A stretch of 38,860 nt of DNA, taken from positions 1-38,860 of the IMG/VR virus record IMGVR_UViG_3300025011_002359, one strand, 5' to 3'. A program made the position numbers and the translations under genes. Position 1 is the first letter of the stretch; every line of letters starts with the position of its first letter. Below are positions 1 to 6,834 of the stretch, one piece after another. This DNA is from a virus. Below the pieces are notes generated by a model. That model did no database searches and was not told where the DNA came from. It saw only the letters and a program-made list of their open reading frames with translations.

Positions 1-267
1 ATGAAACAAAAGTTCAACATAGACAAGATGAAAGAAATTATGCAAAAGAAGAAACTAGGTAACACAGAATTAGCCGAGAAACTAGGATACTCTAGGAGTA
101 ACATCTGGAGAATACTAAACAAAGGAGTAACACCTGGTACAAATTTTATTAACTGTTTGCTAGAGTTTGAACCTGACTGCAAGTATGAGGAATTATTTGT
201 AATGGAGGATGATGAAAATGAAGGAAACTATGGAACAAATAGTGGAAGCATTAAAGTTTCACAATAA
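1..267 (+). CDS. XRE-type helix-turn-helix regulator, small
   Basis: An 88-residue protein with a Cro/CI-like helix-turn-helix at about residues 20-42 (TELAEKLGYSRSNIWRILNKG). The pattern is a first helix with ELAEKLG, a turn, then the SRSNIWRIL recognition helix. The C-terminal half is acidic and could mediate dimerisation. In phage early regions such proteins repress or antirepress the early promoter. The window begins exactly at this ATG, so its ribosome-binding site and promoter cannot be seen and an upstream start cannot be excluded. It overlaps the next gene by about 50 bases, so the two are probably co-transcribed and translationally coupled. Its operator is not identifiable here. Confidence 0.75.
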   Translation: MKQKFNIDKMKEIMQKKKLGNTELAEKLGYSRSNIWRILNKGVTPGTNFINCLLEFEPDCKYEELFVMEDDENEGNYGTNSGSIKVSQ

Positions 268-481
268 ATATCTGTACACTATTTTAGAAGTTGCAGAGAT
301 ACTAATGACAAATACAAATAGAATATATGATTTGATAAATGAAGGATTACTAATCGGTATAAAGGTAGGAAACCTAAAAGTGAGAAAAAAAGACTTAGAA
401 TCCTTTTTAGAAACATATGCAGGAATGGATATAACTGATATATGTGATATTAAACCAATTCACAGAAACTGTGATGAATAG
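218..481 (+). CDS. Excisionase-like (MerR/HTH_17) DNA-binding protein
   Basis: The protein carries a winged-helix HTH_17 pattern. A YTILEVAEIL segment is followed by a recognition helix containing NRIYDLINEGLL, and then the strand GIKVGNLKVRKKDLESFL. The last part resembles the 'wing plus RKKDLExF' ending of Xis and small MerR-type proteins. ATGs occur at 209, 212 and 218. The GGAGG at 204-208 abuts the first and sits 9 bases before the third, so 218 is preferred. Such proteins bend DNA for integrase-mediated excision or act as small transcription regulators. No integrase is adjacent, so the excision role is inference. Confidence 0.65.
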   Translation: MKETMEQIVEALKFHNKYLYTILEVAEILMTNTNRIYDLINEGLLIGIKVGNLKVRKKDLESFLETYAGMDITDICDIKPIHRNCDE

Positions 482-492
482 GAGGGGTAGGT

Positions 493-645
493 ATGATACA
501 AATAGGAGTATATGTGCTTATAGTTATATGTCTATTAACAGGATATACTTTGGCTAAAATGGAACTTACAGCCAAGTATAATATGAAATTACACAAAATA
601 AGACACCTATTATACAGAGAATACTACGAAAAAACTAGAAGTTAG
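493..645 (+). CDS. Small single-pass membrane protein, unknown
   Basis: A 50-residue protein starting at ATG 493, eight bases after a strong GGAGGGG ribosome-binding site. Residues 3-20 (QIGVYVLIVICLLTGYTL) are a hydrophobic helix long enough to cross the membrane once, followed by a basic, tyrosine-rich tail. It sits between the excisionase-like gene and the replisome organiser, in an apparently continuous early operon. Phage early regions often carry such short membrane peptides. No function can be assigned. Confidence 0.6.
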   Translation: MIQIGVYVLIVICLLTGYTLAKMELTAKYNMKLHKIRHLLYREYYEKTRS

Positions 646-652
646 AGGTGAG

Positions 653-1543
653 ATGATGTCCGATAATAAAAAATACTATTACTTGAAGTTGAAAGAGACT
701 TTCTTTGATGATGATAGGGTGAAAATACTAGAATCAAGTGATAAAGGAGTTTTCTACAGCAATTTATTACTAAAGCTATATTTGAAAGCGTTAAAGCAAA
801 ATGGAAAGCTCATGGTGACTGATGCTATACCTTATGATGCCAAAATGATAAGCCAAGTTACAAATCTAGATATTGATACAGTTAGAGTTGGACTAAAGGT
901 GCTAAAGCAAATGAATTTTATCGAGGTTATAGACAATGGAGCAATTTATATCCTTGACATACAGCATTTTATAGGCACAAGCACCACAGAAGCTGATAGG
1001 GTAAGAAAATGGAGAAAAGAAATAGATGATAACAGGCATAAACCTTTGCTAACAGATGTTACAAATGTAACGACAAATGTAACAGAAGAAGTGGCTTGTT
1101 ACATTTGTACACCAGAGAAAGAGTTAGAATTAGAAAAAGAGCTAGATTTAGAAATAGAGAAAGAAAATACTATAGTACCTGACATTCAAGAGAATGATAA
1201 ACTAAACTATGAAGAGGTACGCAAGATATTCAATACTATTTGCTGTAAGCTAAATGGAATACGAGTGTTGTCAGATCAAAGAAAGCAATTAATAAGATTA
1301 AGAGTAAAAACACTAGAGAAACTGAATGTAGGATACAATCAATATTTTGCTACAGTAGCTGAGATACCATTTTTAAATGGGGATAATGATAGAGGATGGA
1401 AGGCTGACTTTGACTGGTTACTAAAAGAGACAAATATGCTGAAAGTCTTAGAAGGCAAGTATTCATCAGAGAAACAAAAGTATTCAGGAATAAATGAATG
1501 GCTAAACGAAATGCAAGAAGGTGATTATAATTCAGCTAATTGA
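653..1543 (+). CDS. Phage replisome organiser (N-terminal Phg_rep_org domain)
   Basis: The N-terminal ~120 residues match the phage replisome-organiser N-terminal domain: KYYYLKLKETFFDDDRVKIL, a winged-helix region, then GAIYILDIQHFIGTSTTEADRVRKWR. A long charged linker, almost all E, L and K, separates this from a C-terminal domain (about 185-296) with an N-terminal pattern of YEEVRKIFNTIC and a closing tryptophan-containing helix. Family members bind the phage origin and recruit helicase loader and helicase. ATGs lie at 653 and 656 behind GAGGTGAG; the second has the better spacing. The following gene encodes a helicase-loader-like protein, which fits this role. The origin may lie inside this gene but iterons are not obvious. 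Confidence 0.75.
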   Translation: MMSDNKKYYYLKLKETFFDDDRVKILESSDKGVFYSNLLLKLYLKALKQNGKLMVTDAIPYDAKMISQVTNLDIDTVRVGLKVLKQMNFIEVIDNGAIYILDIQHFIGTSTTEADRVRKWRKEIDDNRHKPLLTDVTNVTTNVTEEVACYICTPEKELELEKELDLEIEKENTIVPDIQENDKLNYEEVRKIFNTICCKLNGIRVLSDQRKQLIRLRVKTLEKLNVGYNQYFATVAEIPFLNGDNDRGWKADFDWLLKETNMLKVLEGKYSSEKQKYSGINEWLNEMQEGDYNSAN

Positions 1544-2051
1544 GTTTGCAGAAGTCATGGGATACCTTTCGACAGTATATGGAACTGAGGTATCAAAAGA
1601 AAGGGTAAAAATATATTTTGAATTATTAAAAGATATAGATATAAGAGTTTTAACACAAGTAATAAAAAACATAAGTGCCAAAGAGAAATACTTTCCGACA
1701 CCAGCAAATATAAGACAGGAAAGTGTTATCTTAACAACAAATAAGGAATTAACAGTAGACGAATCAATACAACTGATAAATAAAGCAATAAACAATTACG
1801 GATTTTATAAAACGGTGGAAGCACTGGAATACATAAAGGAACAAGATGAAAAGACATATCAGATAGTTAAGAGTTTAGGCTTTAGGAATCTTGGCATGAC
1901 AAATATGGGAGTATGGTTGAATTGCGTGAAAAGCATGTACAATGAGCTCAAAGAAACAAAGAAAAATGAACAGTTACTTCCGCTAAAGTTCCAAGCTGAT
2001 ATAAACAGAATAAAGATGTTAGCACTAACGAATCAGGAAGAGGGGGATTGA
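1521..2051 (+). CDS. Replicative helicase loader-like protein (G39P type)
   Basis: The N-terminal 65 residues resemble the G39P/Gp40-loader fold. A helix is followed by KERVKIYFELLKDIDIRVL, another helix, then KEKYFPTPANIRQESV, and this 'FPTPAxIRQ' ending is typical of loader N-domains. The C-terminal part is charged and probably contacts the helicase. The gene overlaps the replisome organiser, as expected for partners in initiation. The start is uncertain: GTG 1521 directly abuts AAGAAGG, and ATG 1557 is the next in-frame option but would trim the first helix. Family identity is by motif only. Confidence 0.55.
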   Translation: MIIIQLIEFAEVMGYLSTVYGTEVSKERVKIYFELLKDIDIRVLTQVIKNISAKEKYFPTPANIRQESVILTTNKELTVDESIQLINKAINNYGFYKTVEALEYIKEQDEKTYQIVKSLGFRNLGMTNMGVWLNCVKSMYNELKETKKNEQLLPLKFQADINRIKMLALTNQEEGD

Positions 2052-2053
2052 CG

Positions 2054-2467
2054 GTGGACGTTAAAAAAGAGCTATTTAATTATAATACATATAAAGCAAA
2101 ATTGATAATGCTTGAGAAGAGAAAAAGCGAGTTGTACGAAATACATATGACACTTGGAGCTGTAAGTTATGATGGAATTCCTGCTAAGACCACATTTCAA
2201 GAAAGCAAGATAGAGAAGCAGGCAGTGAAGATTGCTGATGAACGTCAGGATATAGAGAAAGAAATCAAAGAACATCAGAGCAAGATAGATGTACTAGATT
2301 CATTGATTCGCATTTTGGATGACAACAAGCGTACAGTAATTATTGAGAGATTTATAAATGGCAGGAAGATAGTAGACATAGCATCAGAAATGAGAAAAGA
2401 TGTCACAACGATAGCAAAAGCGATAGATAAAAGCATAATCATGTTAAATTCTATTAAAATTCAGTGA
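2054..2467 (+). CDS. Sigma-70 region 4-like phage transcription regulator
   Basis: A coiled-coil N-terminal half (about residues 12-85, dense K/E/L with KRKSELYEIHMTL) precedes a sigma-region-4-like helix-turn-helix (TVIIERFINGRKIVDIASEMRKDVTTIAKAID). Proteins of this architecture in Firmicute siphophages lie at the early-to-late boundary and are thought to activate late transcription. GTG 2054 is chosen because AGGGGG at 2041-2046 is 7 bases upstream; TTG 2048 overlaps the previous stop but is only 1 base from that site. The gene is followed by a terminator-like hairpin, consistent with the end of the early operon. Confidence 0.65.
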   Translation: MDVKKELFNYNTYKAKLIMLEKRKSELYEIHMTLGAVSYDGIPAKTTFQESKIEKQAVKIADERQDIEKEIKEHQSKIDVLDSLIRILDDNKRTVIIERFINGRKIVDIASEMRKDVTTIAKAIDKSIIMLNSIKIQ

Positions 2468-2523
2468 AAATTCTATTTAACTAAGTAAAAAGATATGATA
2501 TACTTTATAATAGATAAAACTAT

Positions 2524-2550
2524 AGAGCGAGAGAAAATCTTGCTCTTTTT
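2524..2550 (+). terminator. Intrinsic terminator after the early operon
   Basis: AGAGCGAG (2524-2531) pairs with CTTGCTCT (2539-2546), an 8-bp stem with one G-T wobble and a 7-base loop, followed directly by T's. It lies between the sigma-like regulator and the recombinase. It also overlaps the 5' part of the longest possible recombinase frame, which argues that the recombinase is translated from further downstream. Confidence 0.6.
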
Positions 2551-2563
2551 GTATGTAAAGAGG

Positions 2564-3118
2564 GTGATTAAAATAAATGTAGTAGAGCCAATAAGAGAAA
2601 GAGAAAAAGTTCTTGATATTGCGAACCAGTTGAGAAAGAAAAGTGAAAGAAATTATATTATGTTTGTTTTAGGTATTTACTCAGGGCTTAGGATATCAGA
2701 CATATTAAGACTTAGAGTGAAAGATATCAAAGATCGTAACACCATAAATATAAGAGAAAAGAAAACTGGTAAGCAAAGAACTTTTAAAATAAACCCAGTA
2801 CTAAAAAAAGAACTACAGAAGTACATCGAAGGTAAAGATGATGATGATTATCTTATAAAGTCAAGAGAAGGCTTTAACAAGGCAATTAAACGAAGTATGG
2901 CATATAAGATAATAAATGAGGTAGGTAAAAAGTTTGAGCTTGAATGTATAGGAACACATACAATGAGAAAGACATTCGGGTATCATTTTTATAAGCAGAC
3001 AAAGGATATAGTGACATTACAACAAATATTTAATCACTCACATCCATCAGTAACACTCAGGTACATAGGAATAAACCAAGAAAGTATAGATGATGCTATG
3101 AAGAAATTCAGAATATAG
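2564..3118 (+). CDS. Short tyrosine recombinase (XerC-like phage integrase)
   Basis: This is a catalytic-domain-only tyrosine recombinase. SGLRISDILRL carries the first catalytic Arg, GTHTMRKTFGYHF carries the His-x-x-Arg pair, a histidine follows in NHSHPSVTLRYIG, and RYIG supplies the tyrosine nucleophile. The arm-binding and core-binding N-terminal domains of full integrases are absent. This short form occurs in Firmicute phages next to the sigma-like gene and ahead of packaging genes, and may act on multimers or other DNA rather than as the lysogeny integrase. An ATG at 2495 would read through a terminator. GTG 2564 abuts AAAGAGG, and ATA 2573 is best placed behind GAGGGTGA, giving a product starting NVVEPIRE. 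The start is unresolved. Confidence 0.8.
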   Translation: MIKINVVEPIREREKVLDIANQLRKKSERNYIMFVLGIYSGLRISDILRLRVKDIKDRNTINIREKKTGKQRTFKINPVLKKELQKYIEGKDDDDYLIKSREGFNKAIKRSMAYKIINEVGKKFELECIGTHTMRKTFGYHFYKQTKDIVTLQQIFNHSHPSVTLRYIGINQESIDDAMKKFRI

Positions 3119-3196
3119 CATTTATTTTTTTATACCCTCTGTAATTACTCAGAAAAACAATAGGTGTAACTTTGGAAACTAAATTGTCTAAAACCA

Positions 3197-3225
3197 TTGT
3201 CATAATAAGGGACAAATGGTATAAT
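3197..3225 (+). promoter_or_regulatory. Sigma-A-type promoter for the EcsC-like gene
   Basis: TTGTCA (3197-3202) and TATAAT (3220-3225) are separated by 17 bases, a near-consensus vegetative promoter. It lies about 45 bases before the EcsC-like start. It gives that gene independent expression inside a phage region that otherwise looks like one operon. Confidence 0.75.
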
Positions 3226-3271
3226 TTTAGTTATACAAAATTATAAGATAAGAGTAATTGGGGGAGAGGCT

Positions 3272-3931
3272 ATGAAAATAATTAAAGTTGATAATATTAT
3301 AAAAGGTTTTTCTAAAGAACAAATACAAAAATATTCGGAAGAATTAATAAACGTTTTAAGAAACGAAGTAGATAAAGAAGCTCAATACATAGAAGACTAT
3401 GTTGAACATTTAAAAAGATTAAATAGTGGTATTGAAAGGGAAGAATTAGCGAAAAAAATTATATCAAGAGGAGCATTGAAAGCAGGAGGAATAGGGGCAG
3501 TTTTAAATGTTGGAGGGATAATAACAATGCCTATAACAATGCCTGCAGATTTATATTTAACTTTTCGTATCCAAGCTAGAATGGTTTTAGCTATAGCATA
3601 CCTATATGGTTGGGATATCCATGATAAAGAAATTACTACAGATGTGTTATTAGTTATGGGTGGCAGCGGAGCAGTTGAAACTTTAGCAAAAGCTGGTATA
3701 AAAGTAGGTCAAGAATTTGCAAAAAAAGCAATGAATAAATATATAAATAGAGAAGTAATGAAAAAAATTAATCAAGTTATAAGTAGAAAGTTAATTACAA
3801 AGAATGGGGAAAAGAGTCTTACAAGTTTTTTTAAATTAGGACCTATTATAGGGGCTCCTATAGGTGGTGGCATTAATTTAATTGGAACTAAAGTTATAGG
3901 TGAATCAGCATTAAAATATTATAAGGGTTAG
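3272..3931 (+). CDS. EcsC-like protein, probable moron
   Basis: The 219-residue protein has the signature of the EcsC family. A glycine-rich amphipathic segment (about 66-90, ISRGALKAGGIGAVLNVGG then MPITMPADLYLTFRIQARM) is followed by helices and a C-terminal hydrophobic glycine segment (189-205, LGPIIGAPIGGGINLIG). Family members associate with membranes but their biochemical role is not established. The ATG follows GGGGGAG at 3260-3266. The gene has its own promoter, separates the recombinase from the HNH remnant, and is more AT-rich than its neighbours. All this fits a host-benefit moron expressed in the lysogen. The function is unknown and a role in stress, bacteriocin or phage resistance is only inference. 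Confidence 0.7.
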   Translation: MKIIKVDNIIKGFSKEQIQKYSEELINVLRNEVDKEAQYIEDYVEHLKRLNSGIEREELAKKIISRGALKAGGIGAVLNVGGIITMPITMPADLYLTFRIQARMVLAIAYLYGWDIHDKEITTDVLLVMGGSGAVETLAKAGIKVGQEFAKKAMNKYINREVMKKINQVISRKLITKNGEKSLTSFFKLGPIIGAPIGGGINLIGTKVIGESALKYYKG

Positions 3932-3939
3932 AAACAAAA

Positions 3940-4218
3940 GTGAAGAATTCTTTATGCCACATAAATTACAGTGTCCATGACAAAAAGATATACGATAAGC
4001 ATTACGATAACAAAAGAGGTACACCAACAGAAAGAGGGTATAATAGCAGATGGAGAAAGGCAAGAGAAATATTTCTTGCAGAGCATCCACTGTGTGAAGA
4101 ATGTAGCAAGACAGGATTAGTAAGAGAAGCTATGGTAGTCGACCATGTGATAACTCACAAAGGCGACTATTTTTTTGTTTACAAAATTAGGAGGAGTTTA
4201 AAATGCAAACAAATGTAG
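3940..4218 (+). pseudogene. Truncated HNH endonuclease remnant
   Basis: The first ~75 codons read as the front of a phage HNH endonuclease. KIYDKHYDNKRGTPTERGY is followed by SRWRKAREIFLAEHPLCEEC (first zinc cysteines) and VDHVITHKGD (first active-site His). The expected second half, with the WNW/NLxxLCxxCHxxKT segment and the remaining Cys and His residues, is absent. The frame instead runs into an unrelated tail that overlaps the methyltransferase start. The GTG start at 3940 has no strong ribosome-binding site. The gene appears inactivated by a deletion joining mid-HNH to the methyltransferase leader, and may once have been continuous with sequence displaced by the EcsC insertion. Confidence 0.6.
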
Positions 4219-5537
4219 AAACAAAGAAAATAAAAGTTGAACAACTGAAAGCGGCAACATACAACCCACGAAAAAATTTAAGACCTGGTGATATCGAATA
4301 TGAGAAAATAAAAAATAGCATTCAGGTATTCGGGTACGTGGATCCGGTAATAATTAACTCGGACTTAACGATAATTGGGGGACATCAAAGAGTTAAGGTA
4401 TTGAAAGACTTAGGATATGATGAAATTGATTGTGTAATTGTAGATGTGGATAAGGACAGAGAAAAGGCATTGAACATAGCACTAAATAAAATAACAGGTG
4501 AATGGGATAATGAAAAGCTAGAGGAGCTACTAAGGGAACTTAGCATAGTCAACATGGCTGAGATAACAGGATTTGATATTGCTGAAATAAACGATATCCT
4601 AGGAGAAGAGGGAGAGGTTCAGGAAGATGACTTTAATCTAGAAGAAAATATACCTGAAGAGCCAATTAGTCAGAAAGGTGATGTATGGTTACTTGGTAGG
4701 CATAGATTAAAGTGTGGGGATAGTACAAACGAAAATGATGTAACTGACCTAATGAATGGGCAAAAAACGAAACTCACTATAACTGATCCACCATATAACG
4801 TAAATTATGAAGGTAGCAACGGTATGAAAATCCAGAATGATAACATGGAGTCAAACCAATTCTATCTTTTTTTATTTGATGCATATAAGAGAATGTTTGA
4901 GGTGTCAGAAGAAGGTGCTCCGATTTATGTATTCCATGCAGATGGTGAGGGGGTAAGTTTTAGGAAAGCCTTTACAGATGCAGGATTTAAGTTGACTCAA
5001 TGTTTGATATGGGTAAAAAATGCGTTTGTTATGTGCAGACAAGATTATCACTGGAGACATGAGCCGATACTTTACGGATGGAAAGAGGGTGCAGCTCATT
5101 CGTGGTATGGTCATAGAAATAAAGATACAATCTTAGATTTGAATGATGACAGTGTGGATATAAAGAAGTTAAATAAGCAGGAGCTCGTAAGTTTAGTAAA
5201 AGCGATAAGACAAACGATGGCGGAGGAAACCACTGTAATATATAACGAGAAGCCAACGAAGAACGATATACATCCAACAATGAAACCATTAAAACTAATA
5301 GGCAAGCTAATGAGTAATTCAAGTAGAAAAGGTGATAACGTGTTTGATCCATTCGGAGGAAGCGGAAGTACACTAATGAGTGCAGAGCAGTTAGGTAGAA
5401 CGTGCTTTACAATGGAATACGATGAATGCTACTGTGATGCCATAGTCAACAGATACATAGAATTCAAAAAATCAATTGAAGATGTGTTTGTGATAAGGGA
5501 TGGAATGACATTAAAATATGAGGACATAAAAAAATAA
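4203..5537 (+). CDS. ParB-like domain fused to DNA methyltransferase (DPPY type)
   Basis: The 444-residue protein has two parts. Residues 10-100 are a ParB/Srx-like nuclease fold with NPRKNLRPGD and IIGGHQRV. Residues about 160-430 are an amino-methyltransferase with catalytic TDPPYNVNYEG (DPPY at 195-198), IHPTMKP (356-362) and the AdoMet-binding FDPFGGSGST (381-390). The catalytic motif precedes the AdoMet motif, which is the beta-class order for N6-adenine or N4-cytosine enzymes. No cognate endonuclease is adjacent, so this is an orphan phage methylase, probably protecting phage DNA or marking packaging. ATG 4203 follows AGGAGG at 4190-4195. Confidence 0.88.
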   Translation: MQTNVETKKIKVEQLKAATYNPRKNLRPGDIEYEKIKNSIQVFGYVDPVIINSDLTIIGGHQRVKVLKDLGYDEIDCVIVDVDKDREKALNIALNKITGEWDNEKLEELLRELSIVNMAEITGFDIAEINDILGEEGEVQEDDFNLEENIPEEPISQKGDVWLLGRHRLKCGDSTNENDVTDLMNGQKTKLTITDPPYNVNYEGSNGMKIQNDNMESNQFYLFLFDAYKRMFEVSEEGAPIYVFHADGEGVSFRKAFTDAGFKLTQCLIWVKNAFVMCRQDYHWRHEPILYGWKEGAAHSWYGHRNKDTILDLNDDSVDIKKLNKQELVSLVKAIRQTMAEETTVIYNEKPTKNDIHPTMKPLKLIGKLMSNSSRKGDNVFDPFGGSGSTLMSAEQLGRTCFTMEYDECYCDAIVNRYIEFKKSIEDVFVIRDGMTLKYEDIKK

Positions 5538-5551
5538 AGAAAGGTGATGGA

Positions 5552-5908
5552 ATGAAAAAGACAGAAAACAAGAAGATACTAACTCCACCTGAGTGGCTAG
5601 ATGATACAGCCAAAGAAGAATGGAATAGGGTAGCGACAGAGCTGGGAAAGAGAAAAATATTAAGCGAAGGTGATGTAACAGCGATTGAATTGTATTGCAA
5701 ATCATACTCACGTTGGAAAGAAGCAGAGAAACAAATAGATAGCGTAGGAAGTACAGTATTTAAATCAGGGAAAGGAAACTATGTACAACAGTTGCCGCAG
5801 ATAGCAATAGCACAGAAGTACATGAAGATATGCCAAGACTTCTTGACAGAGTTCGGAATGACACCAAGCTCTAGAGGAAAGATGAGGTTTCTTTATAATG
5901 ATGACTAG
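5552..5908 (+). CDS. P27-family terminase small subunit
   Basis: The protein has the P27 small-terminase layout: LTPPEWLDDTAKEEWNRVATEL at the start, SEGDVTAIELYCKSYSRWKEAE in the middle, and a C-terminal FLTEFGMTPSSRGKM motif, the usual 'LGLTPxSRxK' ending. Its 118 residues are normal for the family. Small terminases form rings that recognise the packaging site and load the large subunit. ATG 5552 follows AAAGGTGATGG. It is separated from the large subunit by a zinc-ribbon gene, an HNH gene and a second small-subunit-like gene, an arrangement discussed in the findings. Confidence 0.8.
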   Translation: MKKTENKKILTPPEWLDDTAKEEWNRVATELGKRKILSEGDVTAIELYCKSYSRWKEAEKQIDSVGSTVFKSGKGNYVQQLPQIAIAQKYMKICQDFLTEFGMTPSSRGKMRFLYNDD

Positions 5909-5919
5909 AGGTGTAGGAA

Positions 5920-6114
5920 ATGTTGAAATGTAAAGATTGTAAGAAAGAGTACCAAGACCATAAAGAGTTGATGCCAGTACATAATATAGATACCGATGAT
6001 TTTTATTACATATGCAGAACGTGTGTAGCAAGTGCAAGCGAAAAAGGAATCAAGAATCGTAATAGTTATGATGCCACAATGAAATCGCTTAAGAGACGAA
6101 GGAGACATAGATGA
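5920..6114 (+). CDS. Small zinc-ribbon protein
   Basis: This 64-residue protein has two cysteine pairs, CKDC at residues 4-7 and CRTC at about 32-35, spaced as in a treble-clef or zinc-ribbon knuckle. A very basic C-terminus (KRRRRHR) could bind DNA. It sits between a terminase small subunit and the HNH gene and overlaps the HNH start by four bases, so the two are translationally coupled. It may be an accessory to HNH-stimulated terminase cutting, but no function is established. ATG 5920 follows AGAGGTGTAGG. Confidence 0.6.
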   Translation: MLKCKDCKKEYQDHKELMPVHNIDTDDFYYICRTCVASASEKGIKNRNSYDATMKSLKRRRRHR

Positions 6115-6395
6115 ACTTTTATAAGTCAACTAAGTGGATACATAAACGTGAAAAGATATTAAGACGTGACAAGTATGAATGTCAAGAATGTAAAAGGTAT
6201 GGAAAGACCATAGAAGCTAAGACTGTTCACCACATACATCCGTTGGAAATAAGACCAGAGATGGGACTGATAAATAAAAACTTGATAAGCCTGTGTAACA
6301 AGTGCCATGAAGGAATGCATAATAGACAAACGAGTGGATTATCAGAAGATGGATTGAGATTACTTGAGAGAGTAGCCCCCCCTACCCCTGAGTGA
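6111..6395 (+). CDS. HNH endonuclease, packaging-associated
   Basis: A complete 94-residue HNH protein. KWIHKREKILRRDKYECQEC gives the first zinc pair, TVHHIHPLEI holds the active-site histidines, and NLISLCNKCHEGMHN supplies the Asn, the second CxxC zinc pair and the final His. HNH proteins encoded beside terminase genes in HK97-like cos phages assist terminase cleavage at cos; this is established for HK97 gp74 and other phages. Its position beside TerS and TerL and a GC-rich candidate cos sequence fits that role. It starts inside the overlap with the zinc-ribbon gene. Confidence 0.85.
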   Translation: MNFYKSTKWIHKREKILRRDKYECQECKRYGKTIEAKTVHHIHPLEIRPEMGLINKNLISLCNKCHEGMHNRQTSGLSEDGLRLLERVAPPTPE

Positions 6396-6432
6396 GAAAT
6401 TTTAATCGCTTGGGAACGGTTAGGGGAGACAT
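6371..6432. other. Candidate cos (packaging) region
   Basis: A C-tract (seven C's at 6376-6382) followed by TACCCCTGAG and, 30 bases on, GGTTAGGGGAGAC forms an imperfect inverted pair (CCCCTAxCC-type arms). It lies in an otherwise AT-rich stretch at the HNH stop codon and just before the second TerS-like gene. The GC-rich core, the inverted symmetry and the position next to HNH and terminase genes are all typical of cos sites. The cut positions cannot be read from sequence, so this is a placement hypothesis. Confidence 0.4.
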
Positions 6433-6480
6433 TTCCAATAGAGCGACCTTGAAAAAACTTTTTTGAAGGAGGTGGGGGGT

Positions 6481-6834
6481 ATGCCGAGAAAGGCAATAAA
6501 CAAGGAAACAATTAAGAAAAACACTATTTCAGACATGACTAAGCTTGGTGTTTATAAGCCTGAATATGATAGGGTTATTGATATTTATTCTGAGCTCTGT
6601 GAACAGTATGAAAAGTTCACAAAAAAGTTCGTAGATGGTGGATACAGGTATCAAACAGAAACCATGCAAGGCGGAGCAAAGAAGTCACCGATCCTTGCTA
6701 CACTTGAAACCCTAAGAAAAGATATCCTAGCATATTCAGATCGGTTATGTCTTAACCCTAAATCTCTTGAAAGTGTGACAACAGAAAACCCTAAGAAGTC
6801 AAGACTATCGGAAGCATTGAGTATGTTGGAATGA
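6481..6834 (+). CDS. Second terminase small subunit-like protein (P27-like)
   Basis: A 117-residue helical protein with the general small-terminase layout. It has an N-terminal basic segment, two long central helices ([22 protein letters not shown], then [23 protein letters not shown]) and a C-terminal [19 protein letters not shown] that resembles the P27 'LxPxSxxR' ending. ATG 6481 sits behind a very strong GGAGGTGGGGGG site; an upstream TTG is unnecessary. It overlaps TerL by four bases (ATGA), the usual TerS-TerL coupling. This makes it a better candidate than the 5552 gene for the partner of this TerL. Confidence 0.6.
   Translation: MPRKAINKETIKKNTISDMTKLGVYKPEYDRVIDIYSELCEQYEKFTKKFVDGGYRYQTETMQGGAKKSPILATLETLRKDILAYSDRLCLNPKSLESVTTENPKKSRLSEALSMLE

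Noticed and set aside
2483-2511. Promoter before the short recombinase (TATAAT at 2506-2511)
   Set aside because: The -10 is good, but no -35 at a fitting distance and a terminator follows directly; too weak to list.
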